The translations under genes and the position numbers were made by a program. A stretch of 64,000 nucleotides of DNA. Source: Vibrio penaeicida. GTDB lineage: Bacteria; Pseudomonadota; Gammaproteobacteria; Enterobacterales; Vibrionaceae. The stretch covers positions 682,001 through 746,000 of the forward strand of contig NZ_AP025145.1 of the NCBI RefSeq assembly GCF_019977755.1, given 5' to 3'. The notes under the pieces are model-generated. The model searched no databases. It saw only the letters and a program-made list of their open reading frames with translations, and was not told the DNA's origin. Positions 26,229 through 34,393 of this stretch are shown here, in pieces (within the stretch, counting starts at the first letter, position 1; each line of letters begins with the position of its first letter).

Positions 26229-26918
26229 CTAATCGATACAGGCGTATTCAATTGCTGCCCGTGCTAAAAGCCGAGTGGAGTCTAATGTTGGGAGCGGGGA
26301 GTTTTCGTCGCCCAGTACAATGGGAAGCTCGGTGCAACCCAAAACAACGGCTTCACAACCCTGAGATTTAAATTCTTCAATCACCTTAAGCAAATATTCG
26401 GTGACATGGCTTGGAGTATGACCAAGTACCAGTTCATCCATGATTAAACGGCCAATCTCTTTTCGCTGCAATGCATTGGGCAATACCACGTCTATATCTA
26501 CGCTTCGCATACTATTTGGGTAGACATCGCTTTCGGTTAGCCATTGCGTGCCTAAAACGCCGACTTTACGGTAGCTTTGATGTTTGGCGTATTGAGACAC
26601 CACATCCGCAATATGTAACCAAGGAAGTGATGAGGATTGCTCTACCAAATCGAAAGCTTGGTGAATGGTATTGTCCGGACAAATAACAAAATCAGCGCCA
26701 GCGGCCTTGAGCTTTTCAACGGAAGTTAACATAAGGTCGACAATTTGTTTCTTCGACCCTTGATTCAGAGCATCAACATATAAAGATAGAGAAGGGGTGT
26801 GCATCGCGATATCTGGATGTTGATAATGCCCCAATTTGGCAATGCTTTCGCTACAAATCGTTGTATAGCAGAGCGCAGCGCCTTCTGCTGAACAACCAAC
26901 AATTCCAATGCTCTTCAT
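26229..26918 (-). CDS. Aspartate/glutamate racemase family protein
   Basis: 229 residues with the two-domain racemase fold. The C-terminal catalytic block 'CEAVVLGCTELPIVLGD' keeps its Cys. The N-terminal block reads 'ADFVICPDNTIHQAF' where two-base racemases have (P/A)CNT: the catalytic Cys position is Asp. E. coli YgeA has a similar loss (Thr) and works as a broad amino acid racemase, so activity is possible but of unknown specificity. The start is ATG 26918 behind AAGGAG. Its end is 6 bases from the end of the OhrR gene, convergent. Confidence 0.82.
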   Translation of the reverse strand: MKSIGIVGCSAEGAALCYTTICSESIAKLGHYQHPDIAMHTPSLSLYVDALNQGSKKQIVDLMLTSVEKLKAAGADFVICPDNTIHQAFDLVEQSSSLPWLHIADVVSQYAKHQSYRKVGVLGTQWLTESDVYPNSMRSVDIDVVLPNALQRKEIGRLIMDELVLGHTPSHVTEYLLKVIEEFKSQGCEAVVLGCTELPIVLGDENSPLPTLDSTRLLARAAIEYACID

Positions 26919-27046
26919 TTCCGATCTCCTTCATTGATGTGTCTCCTGCCTATAAACAGACATGGGGATGTGTCGTTTATTTTCAATACAAACGGGCTAA
27001 CAAGGTATTAATCTAACGTTCTCAAACAAGCCTGAAGGAAAAGAAA

Positions 27047-27433
27047 ATGAAATTAAAATATACCATTCTCTATGTAGAAAATGTGGCAAAAACACTGGCG
27101 TTTTATGAACGCGCCTTTGGGCTTTCACGTGCGATGCTCCATGAGGGGGGAGACTACGGCGAGTTGGATACGGGTACTATGACCTTGTCATTTTCGTCGC
27201 TTGACCTGATGGGTAAGCTTGGAAAAGGGGCTGTACTGCCCAAGCGAGGACAACCCAGTTTTGAAATAGCATTTGAAACGGATAATGTGCCGGAGTCGCT
27301 ACAGCAAGCCTTGGATGCGGGCGCAGAACTTGTTCAGCCTGTAGAGCACATGCCTTGGGGGCAAACTACGTCTTATGTACATGACATAAATGGCTTTTTA
27401 ATTGAAATTTGCTCACCAGTGGCAGAGAGTTAA
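27047..27433 (+). CDS. VOC-family (glyoxalase/bleomycin-resistance fold) protein
   Basis: 128 residues with two beta-alpha-beta-beta-beta modules: 'KYTILYVENVAKTLAFYERAFGL' begins the first and 'PSFEIAFETDNVPESLQQALDAGAELVQP' the second, ending 'TSYVHDINGFLIEICSP' with the metal-ligand Glu. The substrate is unknown. The start is behind AAGGAAAAG. Its last codons overlap by 4 bases the end of the convergent AraC-type gene. Confidence 0.82.
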   Translation: MKLKYTILYVENVAKTLAFYERAFGLSRAMLHEGGDYGELDTGTMTLSFSSLDLMGKLGKGAVLPKRGQPSFEIAFETDNVPESLQQALDAGAELVQPVEHMPWGQTTSYVHDINGFLIEICSPVAES

Positions 27434-28068
27434 TACCCATCATCAAAAAGCTGTGCTTTGATGTCTTCTCGATTAAAAAGCTGAGTTGGCGTAACACCTA
27501 ACCAGCTTTTAATCTCTCGGCACATATGAGCTTGGTCTGAATATTGAAAATCGTAGGCAATGTCGGAGTAATTTCCGCTCAATATTATCGCTTTGGCACA
27601 CTGGCGAACTCTGGCTAATCGAAACCAAAATAGCGGCGTTTGATCGGTGTGCTTTTTGATGGTTCTTTGCAGCGTTCTTACATTTACACCAAGCAACAAT
27701 GCTATTTGCTCAATACTCCCCATTTCCTTGCGAATGCATTCAAGTGCTTCAGCAACGTTTGAGTTAACTGTGGTTGCTGATTCAATTCTATCAATAAGTT
27801 GATCTCTTGAATCCCAGCATGGAAGCAGTTTATTCGTTTCAACGTTGGAAACATTGCATCCTGGCTGAAGTCGAAATCCCACCATTGCGGTTCCCGCGGT
27901 TATATCGATTGGTGCAGTATTCGTATAAAGAGGAGAGACATTGATTTGCGCTGGCGTATTACCCGTAAGCGTAACGATGACATCCTGACACCCATCTGGA
28001 ATGATGAAAGCTCTTTTATTTTCAACGGCTTTTGATTGCCATGTGTCTATAATGTGGGAAGAATACAT
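27430..28068 (-). CDS. AraC-family transcriptional regulator
   Basis: 212 residues. The C-terminal ~90 contain the two HTH motifs ('SIEQIALLLGVNVRTLQRTIKKHTDQTPLFWFRLARVRQC' and 'NYSDIAYDFQYSDQAHMCREIKSWLGVTPTQ'). The N-terminal half is a short sensor with 'FIIPDGCQDVIVTL', typical of the DUF6597-type AraC proteins. The target is unknown; the VOC gene, convergent, and the GNAT gene, divergent 71 bp away, are the neighbours. Confidence 0.85.
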   Translation of the reverse strand: MYSSHIIDTWQSKAVENKRAFIIPDGCQDVIVTLTGNTPAQINVSPLYTNTAPIDITAGTAMVGFRLQPGCNVSNVETNKLLPCWDSRDQLIDRIESATTVNSNVAEALECIRKEMGSIEQIALLLGVNVRTLQRTIKKHTDQTPLFWFRLARVRQCAKAIILSGNYSDIAYDFQYSDQAHMCREIKSWLGVTPTQLFNREDIKAQLFDDGY

Positions 28069-28139
28069 GCGCTTTTTGGGTGTCTACTGAACTATAGTAA
28101 GGTTAACACATCATCGAATCTAACATAGAGATAACGTAA

Positions 28140-28427
28140 GTGAATGACGATATTGCAGTGATCCACGATATTCAAGCCAAAGAATTTCGAATTGAAGTCG
28201 CCCCTGAGAGTTGGGCTAAAGTAACCTATCGCCAAGAGGGGGACGTCTTTTATGTCGATCATTCCTCCGTGCCTGAAGCGTTGAGAGGTCAGGGTAAAGG
28301 CGCGGTGATGATGGAAGCAGCGTTGCTGGAAATTGAAAAGCTAAATGTGAAAATAGTGCCGGAATGCAGTTACGTTAAGCACTATGTCAACAAACATGAA
28401 AACTGGCATCATTTACTGGCTGAGTAA
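28140..28427 (+). CDS. Small GNAT-fold N-acetyltransferase (YjdJ type)
   Basis: 95 residues from GTG 28140; no better start is in frame. It has the short YjdJ-type acetyltransferase core: 'DVFYVDHSSVPEALRGQGKGAVMMEAAL' with the acetyl-CoA loop RGQGKG, and 'KIVPECSYVKHYVNKHENWHHLL' with the conserved Cys and C-terminal Tyr/His pattern. The substrate is unknown. Ends 34 bp before a strong palindromic terminator. Confidence 0.82.
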   Translation: MNDDIAVIHDIQAKEFRIEVAPESWAKVTYRQEGDVFYVDHSSVPEALRGQGKGAVMMEAALLEIEKLNVKIVPECSYVKHYVNKHENWHHLLAE

Positions 28428-28460
28428 ACTCATCTGTTTTTCTTAAAAAATACGAGTAAT

Positions 28461-28486
28461 AAAAAGGATGGGATCCCATCCTTTTT
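28461..28486. terminator. Bidirectional palindromic terminator
   Basis: A 26-nt perfect palindrome (11-bp stem around GATC) with A-run left and T-run right, placed between convergent genes. Confidence 0.9.
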
Positions 28487-28500
28487 TGTTTTCGATAGCT

Positions 28501-29418
28501 CTAAGAATTGAGCAAGTAGTCCAATCCGCCCTTAATTGAAGCGACTTGCGCATCGTTACATTCTTCGTCTGTCACTTTTGGGCTGTCGGGGTACACTTCT
28601 GTCGTAGTGCCGTATTCACAACCAGTAAAGCCGCTGCACAGCCCGAGTTTACTTGTTGGGTAATTGATCACACCATGCTGCACGACGGGCGAGCCGATAA
28701 TGTTTCCATTATCGTCTGGTGGAGCAATATGAGTGACCTTTTCAACCGCTTGAATGATGGCAGTTTGAAAATCTTCGTTTGGATTTTCTGTATCTCCAAC
28801 CAAGTAAAAGCCATCTGGAACCAGGTCCTCGATGTAATCTAAGCCGTCGCGTGCGGCAAGTGCGGGACGAAACTCGGACTCGTCTGTGTCTGTGGTTTCA
28901 TGCAAATCAATATGGGCGTAGATGTCGACACCTAGTGATTCCACCATCGACATTAGGTTTGCTGATTCCTCTGCAGGAGAATCTTTGTAAAAGGAACGAT
29001 TAGGATCCACTGCGTTTGGATTCCAACGGTTTATGGTTTCGTAACCCCATGGGCTGACACAAGGGGCAACTACAATATTAAAGTGCTTTTCATATTCATT
29101 GCCGAGTAGCGCTAGGAACTTAAGTGCGCCATGAACACCGCTTGTTTCATAGCCATGCACACCACCAGTGACCAAAATGGTCTTGCGGCTAGCATCCCAA
29201 GTTTTACTTTTTACCGCGTATAATGGGAATTGCTCTGGGTTATAGCTTAGTGCACCATATTGGAATACATCGTATTGGTTGCGTAACGCATCAATTTTAG
29301 TGACGACGTCACGTTTGTAGCTGCGCTTTATTGAAACTGAATCTAGCCATGCTTTTTTTTCTTCTTCTCCCCAAGCTGTTCCTTGAGTGCCAATAGGGTA
29401 TTGGTAGCCACTTTTCAT
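28501..29418 (-). CDS. M14-family zinc carboxypeptidase
   Basis: 305 residues without a signal peptide. The zinc site is HxxE in 'VTGGVHGYETSGVHG' with the third His in 'VDIYAHIDLHETTDTDE'; the substrate Arg-like block is 'INRWNPNAVDPNRSF'; the catalytic Glu is in 'GTTTEVYPDSP'. The pattern fits the M14 peptidase/succinylglutamate-desuccinylase-like branch. Start ATG 29418 behind AGGTGA. Cytosolic, substrate unknown. Confidence 0.85.
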   Translation of the reverse strand: MKSGYQYPIGTQGTAWGEEEKKAWLDSVSIKRSYKRDVVTKIDALRNQYDVFQYGALSYNPEQFPLYAVKSKTWDASRKTILVTGGVHGYETSGVHGALKFLALLGNEYEKHFNIVVAPCVSPWGYETINRWNPNAVDPNRSFYKDSPAEESANLMSMVESLGVDIYAHIDLHETTDTDESEFRPALAARDGLDYIEDLVPDGFYLVGDTENPNEDFQTAIIQAVEKVTHIAPPDDNGNIIGSPVVQHGVINYPTSKLGLCSGFTGCEYGTTTEVYPDSPKVTDEECNDAQVASIKGGLDYLLNS

Positions 29419-29463
29419 TGTTCACCTACACGTTTATTACGATCCATTTGTAAGGCAACAAGT

Positions 29464-29535
29464 ATACTGAAGCCACCTCAAGATACTAGGTTCAGTAAAC
29501 TCTTAATCCTATATATTGAGATAGGTGGGTATATA
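29464..29535. repeat. Degenerate copy of the Vibrio-type repeat
   Basis: The arm at 29473-29496 (CCACCTCAAG-T-CTAGGTTCAG) matches the left arm of the 282-bp element at 55609-55632 with two changes. The right end is TTGAGATAGGTGGGTATA. It is a much shorter, internally deleted relative. Confidence 0.55.
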
Positions 29536-29548
29536 CATCAGTTCCACA

Positions 29549-29599
29549 TAACAAAGACCCCCAACGATATTGGAGCAATACCATTGGGCGTCTTTGTTA
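29549..29599. terminator. Long imperfect hairpin, probable terminator
   Basis: TAACAAAGAC (29549-29558) pairs with GTCTTTGTTA (29590-29599), extended inward by CCCAA/TTGGG. It lies beyond the 3' end of the minus-strand gene that ends at 29675 and could end its transcript. Confidence 0.55.
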
Positions 29600-29628
29600 A
29601 TGAACGGCTTGAAAAGCAACACTTCTTA

Positions 29629-29674
29629 GAAAGCTAGAAAGCTAGAAAGCTAGAAAGCTAGAAAGCTAGAAAGC
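29629..29674. repeat. 8-bp microsatellite GAAAGCTA, 5.75 copies
   Basis: Perfect tandem copies start at 29629, 29637, 29645, 29653 and 29661, with six bases of a sixth at 29669. The array touches the stop codon of the minus-strand gene (29675-29677). Each unit contains AGCT. Confidence 0.95.
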
Positions 29675-30418
29675 CTATTGAGTGACTATTTGAAAGGTAT
29701 TCAGCTCTTTACGGCTCATATAGTGCATATTATCTGCATCAGCCGATTCTAGAGTGAAGAAATAAAACTCTTCCGGTTTAGGAAGCTCAATGAGCTTGTA
29801 AAATTGAATATAGGGTTGATGGTCACGGTGAGTTTTCGGTAGCTCATTTCCCTGATAGTCACCAGAAGCCCAACTATGAACACCAATATAAGCGTTTTTG
29901 TCTGCGGTTCGAGTTGTACCGGCTAAAAACAGATCCGTTCCACCAGAGGCGACACCACCTCGAACAACATTACCTTCATCGTCTTTTTGATTTAACGCTC
30001 CAGAAACGTGCGTATGTAACTTTAACGAGTGAATCAGTGTTGCGAGCTTCAAATTGGTTACGTCGTCTACCGAACCACCAACGTCTAAAAAGATCAGTTT
30101 ATTCAGGTTGGGGTGGTCGTCTAACATTTCTTGTGCAGCCAGCAGTGTTCCATCACATATTACGCCCGTTATTTCGGCTGTTGAGCCCGACTCCATAACG
30201 CGAAATATCGTGGCATCCAAATTACTCATACCAACTTCTTCCAATAATTCTGGCGTACAGGTTGATGCGTATTCCTTGGGGGGTAATTCAGCGTATGCAA
30301 AGTTGGACAACCCAAAAAGTGATGCAAGAATAATAGTGCGTAAGCGCTGTGGCTTTGGTTTTAGAACGCGCAGAGGATTCAGAATGCGCAAGGGGATCAA
30401 GTGGCATAGCGGTTTCAT
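29675..30418 (-). CDS. Periplasmic ClpP-fold (COG3904-like) protein
   Basis: About 247 residues if started at ATG 30418; the frame continues to 30541. A signal peptide ends near 'SNFAYA'. The mature part has a ClpP/crotonase-like order: 'LIFLDVGGSVDDVTNLKLATLIHSLKLHTHV', then 'RGGVASGGTDLFLAGTTRTADKNAYIGVHSWASG', where the Ser/Gly-rich block precedes a helix as in ClpP-type serine peptidases, and a His follows (IGVHSW). It resembles the predicted periplasmic COG3904 proteins. Peptidase activity is not established. The N-terminus before the signal peptide is long and basic, so the start is uncertain. Confidence 0.65.
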   Translation of the reverse strand: MKPLCHLIPLRILNPLRVLKPKPQRLRTIILASLFGLSNFAYAELPPKEYASTCTPELLEEVGMSNLDATIFRVMESGSTAEITGVICDGTLLAAQEMLDDHPNLNKLIFLDVGGSVDDVTNLKLATLIHSLKLHTHVSGALNQKDDEGNVVRGGVASGGTDLFLAGTTRTADKNAYIGVHSWASGDYQGNELPKTHRDHQPYIQFYKLIELPKPEEFYFFTLESADADNMHYMSRKELNTFQIVTQ

Positions 30419-30621
30419 GATGAAAATCTTCGTCTGATAAAAGGACAATGTTTTTTTTAACAGATCACAAGGTGAGAAACTATCAGCGTGGTGTAAGCCT
30501 TTGTCAGGATTACAAACAAGTTTTGTATCCAAACTATTCAAATAGAATTACTTATCTTTAGCTCGCTTGAATATCGATGAAGTAGGCAGCAATGTTGCTG
30601 CCTGTTATGAGGAGATACGAT

Positions 30622-31860
30622 CTAAACATCGTAAAATGGTGCAGGGTCGACTTCTATGTCTCTGGGGGAGATAGCGCTTTCGATTTTGATATTGCCGCTC
30701 TTAAGATCCACAAATGCAACATCGGTAAAGCGCTTAAACTTGCGAGAATAGAAGCATTTCACCACTGGTTTAAGAGGTTGTTGGCTGTTCGAAGTCCAAG
30801 TTATGCCTACTCGACCATCGCTTAATTCCACTAACGACCCAACTGGGTAGACACCAATACAGTTGATGAATTTGTACACCAACTCCTGATCGAGGTGGAA
30901 GGGGGTGAGGCTCAGCAGTATTTTAAACGCTTCGGCTGAACTCATGCCAGCCTTATAACAGCGATGTGCAGTAAGGGCATCATAGATGTCAACAATACAA
31001 CTCATTCTACCGTGAATAGGAATCTCGTCGCCTTTCAAACCATTTGGGTAACCATTGCCATCAAGCTTTTCATGGTGCATTAAGCAAACGTCTCTGCTGA
31101 CTTGGTTTAATCCCTCGACATTATCGATGATCTCACCTGCATAGACTTGATGAAGCTTCATATGCTCAAATTCTTCAGGCGTTAATCTGGCTGGCTTGTG
31201 GAGAACTTTATCATCCACTTTGATTTTACCCACATCGTGAATGATTCCGCCAATCGCCATATCACGAAGCATCGTTTTATCCATGCCCAAGGATTTGCCA
31301 AACGTTACCAGTAAACATGCGACATTAACCGAATGTTCGAGTAAGTAAGAGTCTTTGTTTCGAAGGGCTGAAACACATTTAATAGCATCGGAATCAATTA
31401 GCACGGTTTCAATGACATCATCAGCCCATTCTTCGAGCGCATCAACCTCGAAACTGTTTCCTTCAAAAGTCTCCGTCAACAATTTTTGCGCTAAACCTTT
31501 GGCTTCGGCAATCAGCTTTTTTGCTTTGTTTTGTCTGATCTCGCGGCTGGGCATTTTTTTTGAGCGTGCAGGTGCGACCTCGCTTGAGGCTTTCTTATCG
31601 TCTGAACTGCTTGCATTGGCAACAGGTTTGAAAACGCAATTGCTGGCGGACAATTTTTCATCCACCCATGCGAAACGAACACCACTGTCCACCAATTGAG
31701 CTATGGCTTTTTGAGTTGAAACGCGACCAGCATTGGAGAGGTTTACCCGTTCACTTTGCTCAATTCCCGTTACAAACATTCCTATATTTAAGTGTTCAAT
31801 TGCGATCTTTATAGAGTTTTCAGGTTTGTATTGCATCAATTGATAACCAATAAGCGCCAT
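30622..31860 (-). CDS. HD-GYP domain cyclic-di-GMP phosphodiesterase with DUF3391
   Basis: 412 residues; ATG 31836 ('MQYKPENS') is an alternative start. DUF3391 lies at about 14-70 ('KIAIEHLNIGMFVTGIEQS', 'VRFAWVDEKLS'), a linker with Ser/Lys to about 115, and HD-GYP from about 160 on: 'HSVNVACLLVTFGKSLG', 'GGIIHDVGKIKV' (HD metal site), 'CLMHHEKLDGNGYPNG' (HHExxDGxGYP) and 'ARMSCIVDIYDALTAHR'-type block. All metal and GYP residues are kept, so it is probably active in degrading c-di-GMP. Soluble, cytoplasmic; a single-gene unit. Confidence 0.92.
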   Translation of the reverse strand: MALIGYQLMQYKPENSIKIAIEHLNIGMFVTGIEQSERVNLSNAGRVSTQKAIAQLVDSGVRFAWVDEKLSASNCVFKPVANASSSDDKKASSEVAPARSKKMPSREIRQNKAKKLIAEAKGLAQKLLTETFEGNSFEVDALEEWADDVIETVLIDSDAIKCVSALRNKDSYLLEHSVNVACLLVTFGKSLGMDKTMLRDMAIGGIIHDVGKIKVDDKVLHKPARLTPEEFEHMKLHQVYAGEIIDNVEGLNQVSRDVCLMHHEKLDGNGYPNGLKGDEIPIHGRMSCIVDIYDALTAHRCYKAGMSSAEAFKILLSLTPFHLDQELVYKFINCIGVYPVGSLVELSDGRVGITWTSNSQQPLKPVVKCFYSRKFKRFTDVAFVDLKSGNIKIESAISPRDIEVDPAPFYDV

Positions 31861-32179
31861 TAAAATTAGGAAAATACATGCTATGTGAACAGTATTTTTG
31901 TGGTCCTACTACGGCTTAGTTGAAATTATTCTGAATCCCGAGATTCCATGCTCGGTACATACTCAAGTTTAGGTGATCTCTCACAATTTTGGAGAGAGCC
32001 ATTACAAAAAAACAAATCTTTATTGAGATCTATATCTTGTTTCTCATATATGTGATGAGCCGATTAATAAAAACGAAATAATGTAACGGAAACTAACTGT
32101 TGTTATAAGCATTAATATAAGCAATAGAAAAGTCACATATTTTACACGGTTTTATATAACTATGCTGTTTAAATAATGT
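31861..32179. other. Gene-free AT-rich region
   Basis: 319 bases between two minus-strand genes, holding presumably the HD-GYP promoter and the 3' end of the next unit. No hairpin with a T-run, ORF or repeat could be recognised. Confidence 0.4.
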
Positions 32180-32596
32180 TTATCTAATGTATTTTGAGTG
32201 CATATTTATGTACCAGTGATGAACTTTTCCATCACTTTTTTGAACCCAAAGATCGTTGTTATAAAGCACTATTTTGCCAGTCACTGAAATGTGTATGGTG
32301 CTTTCATCAAATGTATTCAATTTAACGAAAGGATCGGCAGTGATTAAGAAGGGGGGTGTGTCATTGAGTTTTTCATCTTCAACAACGAACTCACCACCAA
32401 CAATATAGTAGTGGTAAATAGGATCGATAGAAGGGTCACTTGATATAACTTTATACCCAACAAAAGAAAAAGGTTGTTGAAGCGGTTGATTCACAACTTG
32501 TTTGTCTAACCGGTTTGTCGGTGGAAGAAAAATCCACGTAGAGATTAGACCAATGACTAAGGCCAGCAAAGAAAGCCCAATTTTTAGTGAACGCAT
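32180..32596 (-). CDS. Membrane-anchored exported protein, unknown
   Basis: 138 residues with an N-terminal uncleaved-looking anchor ('KIGLSLLALVIGLISTWIFL', 4-23) and a mostly beta-strand periplasmic domain. No motif was recognised. It starts 3 nt after the stop of the HAD phosphatase gene, so the two are co-transcribed. Confidence 0.6.
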   Translation of the reverse strand: MRSLKIGLSLLALVIGLISTWIFLPPTNRLDKQVVNQPLQQPFSFVGYKVISSDPSIDPIYHYYIVGGEFVVEDEKLNDTPPFLITADPFVKLNTFDESTIHISVTGKIVLYNNDLWVQKSDGKVHHWYINMHSKYIR

Positions 32597-32599
32597 TGT

Positions 32600-33259
32600 T
32601 TACTTACTCAATGCTTTGAGATGTATTAAAACATCGTTCAATGAAGGCATGACGTGATGTCCCATGGCTTTTATTTCTGAACACGGCTGCACTAAGTCAG
32701 GAATTTGGAAGGTACTCATGTTTGCTCCAACAGCAGAACGCACACCGTTATTGGAATCTTCAAATGCGAGGCAGTGCTTAGGATCTACCGCAATTCGATT
32801 TGCGGCTAATAAGTAAATCTCTGGATCTGGCTTACCATTTGTTACTTCACAGCCTGTTGTGACGTTTTCAAAATATGTATCTAGACCAGCCAAACGCAGT
32901 TTGACTCTTGCGACTTCTTTACCTGTCGATGTTGCAACAGCCAACTTAATATTTTTACTTTGAAACCACTCCAGAAGGTCGAACACTCCTTCTTTGACCG
33001 GGATAGCTTGATGCAGGACAACATCGTCGTAGTGTTTTTTCCATTCACCATGCAACTTGGAATATTCGATATATTGGTCATAAGCTGCACGTAAAGTTTG
33101 TTCAATACCCGCTGAATTTCGCCCGATGATCGAAGGATAAACATCGTCCAGAAACGGAATATCCAATGTATCGCATGCCTGTTTAAAAATGGACATACAC
33201 ACACGCTCCGTATCGAGAAGGAGCCCATCCATATCGAAGATTGCTGCTTGATAATTCAT
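32600..33259 (-). CDS. HAD-superfamily phosphatase, beta-phosphoglucomutase-like
   Basis: 219 residues. Motif I 'AIFDMDGLLLDTE' with both Asp; motif II 'LAVATSTGK'; motif III Lys in 'TNGKPDPEIYLLAA'; motif IV 'CLAFEDSNNGVRSAVGA'. The helical cap after motif I is the phosphoglucomutase/phosphoglycolate phosphatase type. The substrate is a small sugar phosphate or similar and cannot be named. No clear ribosome-binding site precedes ATG 33259. It heads a two-gene unit. Confidence 0.85.
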   Translation of the reverse strand: MNYQAAIFDMDGLLLDTERVCMSIFKQACDTLDIPFLDDVYPSIIGRNSAGIEQTLRAAYDQYIEYSKLHGEWKKHYDDVVLHQAIPVKEGVFDLLEWFQSKNIKLAVATSTGKEVARVKLRLAGLDTYFENVTTGCEVTNGKPDPEIYLLAANRIAVDPKHCLAFEDSNNGVRSAVGANMSTFQIPDLVQPCSEIKAMGHHVMPSLNDVLIHLKALSK

Positions 33260-33418
33260 ATATGATTGAGTTAGTTGGGATTGAAGTCACATTGTGACAC
33301 AGATTATTACAAAACCGCAGAAAAAAGTGACCTATCACCATCGGGTGTTGATGACCCTTTCCACACCTTTAACATTTGATATAGAGCAATAAATACCGGC
33401 GTTAACATACCCCCGAAT

Positions 33419-34132
33419 TCAGATGTTATGAGCGGGTCTTCTAATTTGTACTTCAAACTTGTATTTGTCTGCTCGGTAAAGAGTTTTACAAAATTCAATG
33501 GGGGTATTGTTAGCGGCCATCATTCTACGTTCTATCAATAAGCCAGCACTATAGGGGGCAACATTGAGTAAAGCGGCTTCTTTAGGCTCGACAACCGTTG
33601 CTTCAATAAACTGATCGGCTTGATTTAAGGACAACTGGTAGTCACGTTCCAAAATGGTATAGAGCGATTCGGATGTAAGGCGCTCTGGGTCGAATTTAGG
33701 CAAAAGTTGGCATGGAAGGTAGACGGTCTCCATCGCCATTGGCAGTTCATTCGCGTAACGAATTCGTACCACTTTATAGACCAGCTCAGAGGGTGAAACA
33801 TTAAGCATTTGGCTTATTTTTGCACCAGCAGAAATCGTTTCAGTGGAAATGATTCGGCTTGATGGCTTTAGCCCTTTTGCCAACATCTCTTCCGAGAACG
33901 AACGCAGTGATAGCTGTTTTGTTTCGGGTCGGTCTGCTACGAAATTTCCAGCTCCAAGCTTTCTTACGATCCGCCCCTCAGCTTCCAATTCGAGTAAGCA
34001 ACGCCTTAACGTCTCCCTTGCCACATCGAATCGCTTACTGAGTTCACGCTCGGAAGGCAGCCGCATACCCGGCGAACTATCCGCAATAAACTTCATGAGC
34101 TCGTTTTTAACATTCGCTCTCTTTGTCATCAA
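33419..34132 (-). CDS. GntR-family (HutC/UTRA) regulator of the carbohydrate ABC operon
   Basis: 237 residues. Winged helix at about 5-75 ('GMRLPSERELSKRFDVARETLRRCLLELEAEGRIVRKLGAGNFV'), UTRA effector domain at about 90-230 ('VYKVVRIRYANELPMAMETVYLPCQLLP'). UTRA domains of this type often bind phosphorylated amino sugars. It is divergent from the transporter operon that contains nanE, so the effector may be ManNAc-6-P or GlcNAc-6-P (inference). A near-palindrome AGACCATATGATCT at 34289 may be its operator. Confidence 0.85.
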   Translation of the reverse strand: MMTKRANVKNELMKFIADSSPGMRLPSERELSKRFDVARETLRRCLLELEAEGRIVRKLGAGNFVADRPETKQLSLRSFSEEMLAKGLKPSSRIISTETISAGAKISQMLNVSPSELVYKVVRIRYANELPMAMETVYLPCQLLPKFDPERLTSESLYTILERDYQLSLNQADQFIEATVVEPKEAALLNVAPYSAGLLIERRMMAANNTPIEFCKTLYRADKYKFEVQIRRPAHNI

Positions 34133-34288
34133 TATTTCCTTAAATCGGTATAGACCAATAACATCATCCTAATGAACGTTAGAGCATGACTCAACCCAAA
34201 ATTAGCCATATTTTATAGAAAGCATCAATTAAAATGATTCTTGTATCAATAATGAAACATTAAAGAGATGTAAAGGGATTGTAAAAAT

Positions 34289-34302
34289 AGACCATATGAT
34301 CT
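34289..34302. promoter_or_regulatory. Candidate operator of the UTRA regulator
   Basis: AGACCATATGATCT is a 14-bp palindrome with one mismatched pair, about 105 bp before the binding-protein gene. Confidence 0.35.
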
Positions 34303-34393
34303 AATTCTATAGGTGAAGTATTGAGCAATGTGTTTTAAGTGAAGCTCAATATGCAACCTACAATTAGGGTTATGGACGAAACGGAGAATGGAC

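Noticed and set aside
29383..29637. 84-residue plus-strand ORF reading into the microsatellite
   Set aside because: No ribosome-binding site; it covers a repeat and a hairpin, with a composition unlike a protein.
29629..29674. Microsatellite as phase-variation switch of a coding gene
   Set aside because: The array is outside the gene, after its stop codon, and not in a promoter of a known neighbour.
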